A stretch of DNA of 64,000 nucleotides from Phycisphaerales bacterium. Lineage in GTDB: Bacteria > Planctomycetota > Phycisphaerae > Phycisphaerales > SM1A02. The DNA is taken from contig JAQWPT010000034.1 of assembly GCA_029245245.1 (NCBI GenBank), forward strand, positions 62,001 to 126,000, written 5' to 3'. Of this stretch, positions 59,023 through 64,000 are shown piece by piece. The translations under genes were made by a program, and so were the position numbers. Each line of letters opens with the position of its first letter. Within the stretch, counting starts at the first letter, position 1. The notes below the pieces were generated by a model. The model was not told the origin of the DNA, did no database searches, and saw nothing but the letters and a program-made list of their open reading frames with translations.

Positions 59023-59195
59023 CTCCCTAAGAGAGTCGGCCCAGGCGGAAGCCGGGCCACGAGCAGACAGGTGGGTCACGTGACGTGACCCCTCCACAAC
59101 CATGACCAGTGCCGACGGAAGCAGATGCTCCCGCCATGCACCTCCTTCTTCAAGTCTCAGAGACCCCGAGGGTCCTTCCCCAGGAATCCAGCACC

Positions 59196-61310
59196 ATGGC
59201 CATTGACCTCAACTACATACGCAACATCGGCGTCTGTGCCCACATCGATGCCGGCAAGACGACCGTCACCGAACGGGTTCTGTACTACACCGGTCGAAAC
59301 TACAAGATGGGTGAAGTGCACGAGGGAACTGCAACCATGGACTTCCTCGAGGAGGAACAGGAGCGCGGCATCACCATCCAGTCGGCTGCGACGACCTGCC
59401 CCTGGGACTTCCAAGGCAAGACCTACACCGTGAACCTGATCGACACCCCGGGCCACGTCGACTTCACCATTGAGGTGGAACGATCGATGCGGGTGCTCGA
59501 TGGTGCCGTGACCGTCTTCGATGGCAAGGAGGGCGTGGAAGCCCAGTCCGAAACCGTCTGGCGACAGGCCGACCGCTACAACGTGCCCCGCCTCTGCTTC
59601 ATCAACAAGATGGACAAGGTCGGCGCCAACTTCGAATTCAGCTTCAACTCGATCATCGAGCGACTCGGGGCCAACCCCATCGCAGTTCAGTTCCCCATTG
59701 GCGCGGGTGATGAACTCCAGGGCCTCATCGATCTCATCGAGATGCGAGCCTTCTACTTCGACAGCGGAGAACTCGGGGCGGTCATCGAGGAACGTGATAT
59801 TCCCGACGACATGGTGGATATCGCTGCACAGTGGCGACACCGCATGCTCGAATCCATCGCCGAACTCGACGATGAATTCATGGAGCAGTACCTCGAGGAC
59901 GAGGAGAGCGTCGATGAGGAATCCATCCGGCGTGTCCTGCGGGCCGGCACGCTTACCCGCGAATGCACCCCGACTTTCTGCGGCGCCGCCCTTCGCAACA
60001 TCGGCATCCAGCGCCTGCTGGACGGCGTCATCCACTTCCTTCCGAACCCGACCGAGGTCCCGCATGTCGAGGGAACGGATCCCAAGGACGAAGACACCAA
60101 GTTGACCCGCCCCAACGATCCTGATGCCCCCTTCTCGGCCCTGGTCTTCAAGGTGGTCTCCGACACCCACGGTGATCTCACCTACTGCCGGATCTATTCG
60201 GGCACGCTCAAGCAGGGCACCCGCGTACTGAACCCGGCCAATCGGAAGAAGGAAATCATCTCCAGGATCTACGAGATGCACGCCAAGGATCGCGAATCCC
60301 TGGATGAAGTCAGTGCCGGCCAGATCGTCGCCATCATCGGCCTCAAGCACTCGGTCACGGGCGACACGCTCTGCGATCAGGGTGACCCGATCGTGCTGGA
60401 ACGCATGCACTTCCCGGATCCAGTGATCTCGATGTCCATCGAGCCCATGACGACGGATGACAAGAAGAAACTGGGCGAAGCACTTGGCACGATCATGCGA
60501 GAGGATCCTTCCTTCCGCTCGAACTACAACGAGGACACAGGTGAAACGATCATCTCCGGCATGGGTGAACTTCACCTTGAGATCGTCAAGAACAAGCTTG
60601 TCCGGGACATGAAGATCGGTGTGAACATCGGAACGCCTCGAGTCAGCTACCGTGAAACGATCATGGGCGAGGCGAATGATGTCCGCGGCAAGTTCGTCAA
60701 GCAGACTGGTGGACGTGGCCAGTACGGCGACGTCGTCCTCAGCGTCGAGCCCATCACCGCCGATGAAGCCGAGGCCCAGGAACTGAAGATGAAGAACGGC
60801 ATCGTCTTCGTGGACTCGATCAAGCAGGGCGTGATTCCCCGCGAATACATCCCCTCGGTCGAAACCGGAATCCGATCCGCTGCCGTCTCCGGCATTCTCG
60901 GCGGATACCCCATGGTGAACGTCAAGGCCCAGCTGGTCTACGGTTCCTACCACGAGGTCGATTCAAGCCAGGTCGCATTCGAACAGGCAGGCGCCCTCGC
61001 CTTCCGACAGGCCTGCTCCCAGGCCGGGCTGACGCTTCTTGAACCCATCATGCGAGTCGAGATCACCACTCCGGAGGACTTCTTCGGTCCCATCAGCAGT
61101 GACCTTGCCAGCCGACGGGGACAGATCATCGACTCTGAGATTCGCGGCATCACCCGCATCATCTACGCCGATGTTCCGCTCTCGGAGATGTTCGGCTACA
61201 CCACGATTCTCCGCGGCATGAGCCAGGGCCGGGCATCCAGTTCCATGGAGCCCAGCGAATACCGGATCATGCCTCCAAATCTCACCGAGGAGGTCCTGGC
61301 CAAGACCTGA
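59196..61310 (+). CDS. fusA: Translation elongation factor G
   Basis: The 704-residue GTPase has G1 '[12 protein letters not shown]' (15-26) and switch I '[20 protein letters not shown]'. G3 is '[12 protein letters not shown]' and G4 '[13 protein letters not shown]'. Domain IV loops include '[14 protein letters not shown]'. The C-terminus ends '[20 protein letters not shown]'. The '[11 protein letters not shown]' switch and the C-terminal motif resemble the spdEFG1/mitochondrial EFG1 branch more than canonical EF-G. It catalyses translocation. It is not in a str operon here (no rpsL, rpsG or tuf beside it). The start [12 protein letters not shown] fits the family; the longer frame upstream has no support. 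Confidence 0.96.
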   Translation: MAIDLNYIRNIGVCAHIDAGKTTVTERVLYYTGRNYKMGEVHEGTATMDFLEEEQERGITIQSAATTCPWDFQGKTYTVNLIDTPGHVDFTIEVERSMRVLDGAVTVFDGKEGVEAQSETVWRQADRYNVPRLCFINKMDKVGANFEFSFNSIIERLGANPIAVQFPIGAGDELQGLIDLIEMRAFYFDSGELGAVIEERDIPDDMVDIAAQWRHRMLESIAELDDEFMEQYLEDEESVDEESIRRVLRAGTLTRECTPTFCGAALRNIGIQRLLDGVIHFLPNPTEVPHVEGTDPKDEDTKLTRPNDPDAPFSALVFKVVSDTHGDLTYCRIYSGTLKQGTRVLNPANRKKEIISRIYEMHAKDRESLDEVSAGQIVAIIGLKHSVTGDTLCDQGDPIVLERMHFPDPVISMSIEPMTTDDKKKLGEALGTIMREDPSFRSNYNEDTGETIISGMGELHLEIVKNKLVRDMKIGVNIGTPRVSYRETIMGEANDVRGKFVKQTGGRGQYGDVVLSVEPITADEAEAQELKMKNGIVFVDSIKQGVIPREYIPSVETGIRSAAVSGILGGYPMVNVKAQLVYGSYHEVDSSQVAFEQAGALAFRQACSQAGLTLLEPIMRVEITTPEDFFGPISSDLASRRGQIIDSEIRGITRIIYADVPLSEMFGYTTILRGMSQGRASSSMEPSEYRIMPPNLTEEVLAKT

Positions 61311-61429
61311 TTCGCCACGATCCCCTCCCCAACCCAGTCTCTCTCCCCCAACGCTCCCCTCTTCGCCAGAGCATGACCCCATGTTCTGGTACGGTGGGGA
61401 GTCGTTTCATAGGGGCCAGGACCCGAAGC

Positions 61430-62575
61430 ATGACGATCGCTCAAGCCACAATGGAAGTCGATGCACTGCTGCTGGACCGCGCTGCCCGCCGAGGACTGCG
61501 TGGACACGGGCACGTCGAACCCAACCCCATGGTTGGGTGCGTGGGCGTGGACACCGAAGGCCACGTCGTTGGTGAACGCCATCACCGGATCGTGGGCGGT
61601 CCACATGCCGAGCGGCTGCTCATCGAATCCTGTGGACATCGGCTTCGCAACGGAACGCTCTACACGACCCTTGAACCCTGCACCCACCAGGGACGAACCC
61701 CACCGTGTACCGAGGCCATTCTCGAAGCCGGGATCCGGCGAGTCGTCATCGGCTGCCTCGACCCGAATCCGGAAGCCTGTGGTGGAGCCGACCTGCTGCG
61801 AAGCGCAGGACTGGACGTGGAGATCATCGAACACCAGCCGTCCCAGGCACTCTCAGCGATCTTTCGCCACCGTGTCACGACCGGTCTGCCCTGGGTCATC
61901 GCAAAATGGGCCCAGACTCTTGACGGGCGACTGGCCACGCGAAGTGGGCACAGCCAGTGGATCAGCAGCGCTCGCAGTCGCCGGCTCGTGCATCGCCAGC
62001 GTGGTCGCGTGGACGCCATCCTCACCGGCATCGGGACCGTGCTCGCAGACGACCCCCGCCTGACAGCCCGGGATGGTCGACGTCGTCGCACGGCACGGCG
62101 GGTCGTCGTCGATCCCGACCTGCGCATCCCACGCGATGCCGCCCTGCTGCAGACTCTCGGTGATGCGCCACTGACCATCGCATGCAGCGATTCTTCGCAT
62201 GCAGGCAAGCCGGACCGGGTGACTGAACTGGCCGGGGCCGGTGTCGATGTGCTGCCACTGCCACCCGTCGAGGGCAGGCTTTCGATGGCAAATCTGCTTG
62301 TCCACCTTTCCGGCGTACACAACTGCAGTACCGTGCTGGTCGAATCGGGGCCAGGACTGTTTGGATCGCTGATGCAGGAAGGCCTCGTCAACGAAGCCAT
62401 GGTCTTCGTGGCGCCGATCCTCCTTGGAGATGGGGAGGCCATGCCCGTGTTGACCGGATTCGCTCCGGGAACGATCGCCGACGGGGACTCGATGACCCTT
62501 CGCTCGATGCATCGACGAGATGACGACGTCCTGCTGCGCTACGGCGTTTCGACCGGCGCAGGCACCAGCCCGTAA
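61430..62575 (+). CDS. ribD: Bifunctional riboflavin biosynthesis deaminase/reductase
   Basis: This 381-residue protein joins a zinc deaminase and a reductase. The deaminase has 'GGPHAERLLIESCG' (His59, Glu61) and 'LEPCTHQGRTPPCTEAIL' (Cys84, Cys93). The DHFR-like reductase starts at ~150, with 'VIAKWAQTLDGRLATRSGHS', 'RGRVDAILTGIGTVLADDPR' and 'LVESGPGLFGSLMQEGLV'. It performs two early steps of FMN/FAD synthesis. The start at 61430 has AGGA nine bases upstream. No FMN riboswitch is recognisable in the 119 bp before it, and no other rib gene adjoins. The 3' end overlaps the DUF4340 gene by 37 bp, convergently. Confidence 0.96.
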   Translation: MTIAQATMEVDALLLDRAARRGLRGHGHVEPNPMVGCVGVDTEGHVVGERHHRIVGGPHAERLLIESCGHRLRNGTLYTTLEPCTHQGRTPPCTEAILEAGIRRVVIGCLDPNPEACGGADLLRSAGLDVEIIEHQPSQALSAIFRHRVTTGLPWVIAKWAQTLDGRLATRSGHSQWISSARSRRLVHRQRGRVDAILTGIGTVLADDPRLTARDGRRRRTARRVVVDPDLRIPRDAALLQTLGDAPLTIACSDSSHAGKPDRVTELAGAGVDVLPLPPVEGRLSMANLLVHLSGVHNCSTVLVESGPGLFGSLMQEGLVNEAMVFVAPILLGDGEAMPVLTGFAPGTIADGDSMTLRSMHRRDDDVLLRYGVSTGAGTSP

Positions 62576-63888
62576 TCAACCGGACGCAGGTGCAGCACGA
62601 GGAACTCCGGGTGCACCCGCAGCACGTTGTCCCCGTTCTCCATCGCCCATTTACCTGTCTCCGGCTGCTCTCGAAGCAGCCGAACGGTATCCAGTGGCGA
62701 TCCGTCGAAGCCGAGAAACGTGACACGGGCCCGCTCAAGTTCGGCCGGGTAGTCGTCCCGTAATTCAATCTCGGTGGCCCGAAGCGTTGTCATGGACTGC
62801 AGCAGTTCCTCGACACGTTCCGGGGGCACTTCCTGGTCGTCGTACCCGGGAGCCACCCAGTACTCCAACGATCGCTGAAGACGGAACGTGCCATCGGGCC
62901 CCTCGATCTCGATCGTCTTGACGTCGGCAGGTCGCACTCGTGATGCACGGTGATCGATGAGCGTCGCGGGATCGGGAAGGATCGACGCCACGGTCCGTCC
63001 ATCGAGCGACAACACGACCGGCACCCCCTCGATCATCCCGGAACGGTCCTGGCTCGCACTGCCGAGACGATCACCCACGAGCAGAACCTGCGTTTCTCCG
63101 TTGCGTGTGATGGACAGTCGTGCCACGGGAGGGTCGAGTCCGTAGGTGGCAAGGTCTTCAGGTTCATCCATCAGCACATCCGTCCATGCGGCTCGGGCGA
63201 GATTGATCGCATGGGTCCCCATGGCCTCGGCGTCCACCCTCGTCTGGATCGGCTGAACGATCGACCATGTCCGACCCGAACGTTCGAAGACGACCTCGTT
63301 GTCACCCACGGAGCGTTCGATGCGATCGACCTCGATGTCCGCCCCCGGAAAGAGACTGTGCTCGCGCCACCGAACCGAATTGTCCTGGAACACCTTCCTG
63401 GGCAGTGCATCGTCGACGACGAGCACCTCACCACCACCGTCGAGGCGGATGTAGGCTCGTCCACCAAGACCCGACTGCCCCAGTTCGATCTGTATCGTCC
63501 GATCACCAGCTGAGTAGGCGATTGTTGCCCGTGGGGGCTGAAGCGACAGGCGGGCCAGATCTCCCTCCTCGATCTGCTCGATTCGATCGACGATCCGAGT
63601 CGTCAACGCCGCTTCAATCAACTCGAGCATCGACGTGTACTGCGCCGCGTGCCGGAACGGCGCCGTCATCCACCACTGTCCGTTCTCCCGTTGGAACTCA
63701 AGTGGCGTTTCACCCTCCACCCGCAACTCGATGCGATCGACCTCGTCACGTGGCAGCTCCTCGATCGCCACCAGCGGAGTCGACTCGATGCGTCGCCGCC
63801 GATCGGGATCCGATTCGTGGATCCACCATGCCCCGACCACCAGGGCGGCTGCACAAAGCACCAGGATGAGTGTTGCTGTCCAGCGCAT
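62539..63888 (-). CDS. DUF4340 domain membrane-anchored protein
   Basis: The 449-residue product has an N-terminal anchor ('TATLILVLCAAALVVGAWWI', ~4-23). Repeated beta-rich DUF4340 modules follow ('VDRIELRVEGETPLEFQREN', 'GQWWMTAPFR', 'ATYGLDPPVARLSITRNG', 'VKTIEIEGPDGTFRLQRS'). DUF4340 proteins accompany GldF/GldG-like ABC exporters, and the GldG-like gene here overlaps its start (TGATG). The start at 63888 has GAGG eight bases upstream. It is probably a periplasmic subunit of an ABC-type gliding/secretion-like complex of uncertain role. Confidence 0.9.
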   Translation of the reverse strand: MRWTATLILVLCAAALVVGAWWIHESDPDRRRRIESTPLVAIEELPRDEVDRIELRVEGETPLEFQRENGQWWMTAPFRHAAQYTSMLELIEAALTTRIVDRIEQIEEGDLARLSLQPPRATIAYSAGDRTIQIELGQSGLGGRAYIRLDGGGEVLVVDDALPRKVFQDNSVRWREHSLFPGADIEVDRIERSVGDNEVVFERSGRTWSIVQPIQTRVDAEAMGTHAINLARAAWTDVLMDEPEDLATYGLDPPVARLSITRNGETQVLLVGDRLGSASQDRSGMIEGVPVVLSLDGRTVASILPDPATLIDHRASRVRPADVKTIEIEGPDGTFRLQRSLEYWVAPGYDDQEVPPERVEELLQSMTTLRATEIELRDDYPAELERARVTFLGFDGSPLDTVRLLREQPETGKWAMENGDNVLRVHPEFLVLHLRPVDYGLVPAPVETP

Positions 63889-64000
63889 CAGGTTCGCCTC
63901 GCCATCCAGACTCCCACGCCCAGGAGCAGAACGATGCCCGGGAGTACGAGCATCAACAACCACCCCACGACCTGCAGTTCCGTATTCCCGATGCCCCGAA
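63888..64000 (-). CDS. GldG-like ABC exporter auxiliary protein, last 36 residues (cut by window edge)
   Basis: On the minus strand an open frame enters from the right edge and ends at TGA 63890-63888, overlapping the DUF4340 ATG. The visible tail is one membrane helix and a basic end ('VVGWLLMLVLPGIVLLLGVG', then VWMARRT). This is the usual C-terminus of GldG-type 'gliding motility auxiliary' ABC proteins, which commonly precede DUF4340 genes. The assignment rests on this tail and gene order only. Confidence 0.6.
   Translation of the reverse strand, partial: RGIGNTELQVVGWLLMLVLPGIVLLLGVGVWMARRT

Larger units (their letters stand above)
58831..59195 (+). promoter_or_regulatory. Long structured leader of fusA
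   Basis: This 365-bp interval starts with a strong promoter (58848-58875), giving a ~315-nt leader. Hairpins in order are GCCGAAAT/ATTTCGGC (58889-58908), GGGGG/CCCCC with TACA loop (58934-58947), GACTC/GAGTC (59021-59037), GGCCC-a-GGC/GCC-GGGCC with GGAA loop (59038-59058) and GGGTCACG/CGTGACCC with TGA loop (59073-59091). A 15-codon ORF with a perfect Shine-Dalgarno lies between the second and third. Stop codon and hairpins abut. This layout would suit attenuation or translational control of EF-G. From 59092 to 59195 no structure stands out. Confidence 0.5.

Noticed and set aside
59011-59026. RF2-like programmed frameshift site at the end of the fusA leader ORF
   Set aside because: ACT TGA C resembles CTT TGA C, but the P-site codon could not re-pair after slipping and no internal Shine-Dalgarno lies just upstream.
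59094-59140. SRP RNA-like sequence (CCAGTGCCGACGGAAGCAG)
   Set aside because: Only a loose match to the domain IV consensus; flanking arms do not pair and the asymmetric loop is missing.
59157-60953. 598-codon minus-strand open frame
   Set aside because: Antisense to fusA; low-complexity Asp/His/Val composition and no family match.
61311-61429. FMN riboswitch before ribD
   Set aside because: The 119-bp interval is pyrimidine-rich and lacks the conserved FMN-aptamer sequence blocks.

Overview
The window is GC-rich, gene-dense chromosomal DNA, most likely from a Planctomycetota bacterium of the Phycisphaerae/Phycisphaerales type. The evidence for this is: a PVC-type propeller/HEAT/cytochrome c protein (11114-13684); a formylglycine sulfatase; two tandem secreted TIGR03790-like proteins ending in serial dockerin-type calcium loops (1-3021); an 'AFTLIELL' prepilin-like protein; DUF4159, DUF4340 and GldG-like proteins; and a complete mreBCD cluster. 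No rRNA, transposase, integrase, prophage or CRISPR array is visible. There is one tRNA gene, tRNA-Asp. The assignment is inferred from family content, not from a marker-gene tree.

Layout. 1-3 kb: tandem secreted dockerin proteins, then a non-coding stretch with four DnaA-box-like 9-mers and a strong hairpin terminator. 3-15 kb: CstA, a Pit phosphate permease with its DUF47 partner, PntAB transhydrogenase, the PVC cytochrome protein, a sulfatase and a DUF1003 protein. 15.7-31 kb: a long minus-strand run with tRNA-Asp, PolA, a GlmU-like protein, MreDCB, two envelope proteins, a HEAT lipoprotein, Lnt, AccD, Rpe, a TlpA-type thioredoxin and Pgk. 31-42 kb: MiaA, TopA with a translationally coupled short TetR protein, IspG, a prepilin-like protein, a TraB/GumN-ExbB pair, prenyl synthase and Dxs. 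IspG, Dxs and the prenyl synthase give parts of the MEP isoprenoid route. 42-51 kb: a glutamine amidotransferase, a methyltransferase, a DUF4159 pair, thioesterase, PurN, DUF502, HPF, PtsN-like EIIA and HPr. 51-64 kb: GpsA, an atypical P1B-like ATPase, class I aldolase, MnmA, a gamma-glutamyltransferase-family protein, an expanded RNase HII-like protein, EF-G behind a structured leader, RibD, DUF4340, and the last codons of a GldG-like gene.

Most of this is housekeeping: central carbon metabolism (Pgk, FbaB, Rpe, PntAB), lipid precursors (AccD, GpsA, isoprenoids), wall elongation (MreBCD) and tRNA modification (MiaA, MnmA). Genes are packed tightly. There are several 4-bp ATGA/GTGA overlaps between co-directional genes, and three convergent pairs overlap at their 3' ends. 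I found no convincing new defence or mobile system.

The observations most worth a second look are these. (1) A stem-loop sits at or near the predicted +1 behind most recognisable promoters. (2) The fusA leader carries a perfect Shine-Dalgarno, a 15-codon ORF and stacked hairpins. (3) DnaA-like boxes are phased at 23 bp. (4) A TraB-like protein carries a GspG-like insertion. (5) A P-type ATPase has CPG where CPC is expected. (6) An RNase HII-like protein carries a large internal insertion.
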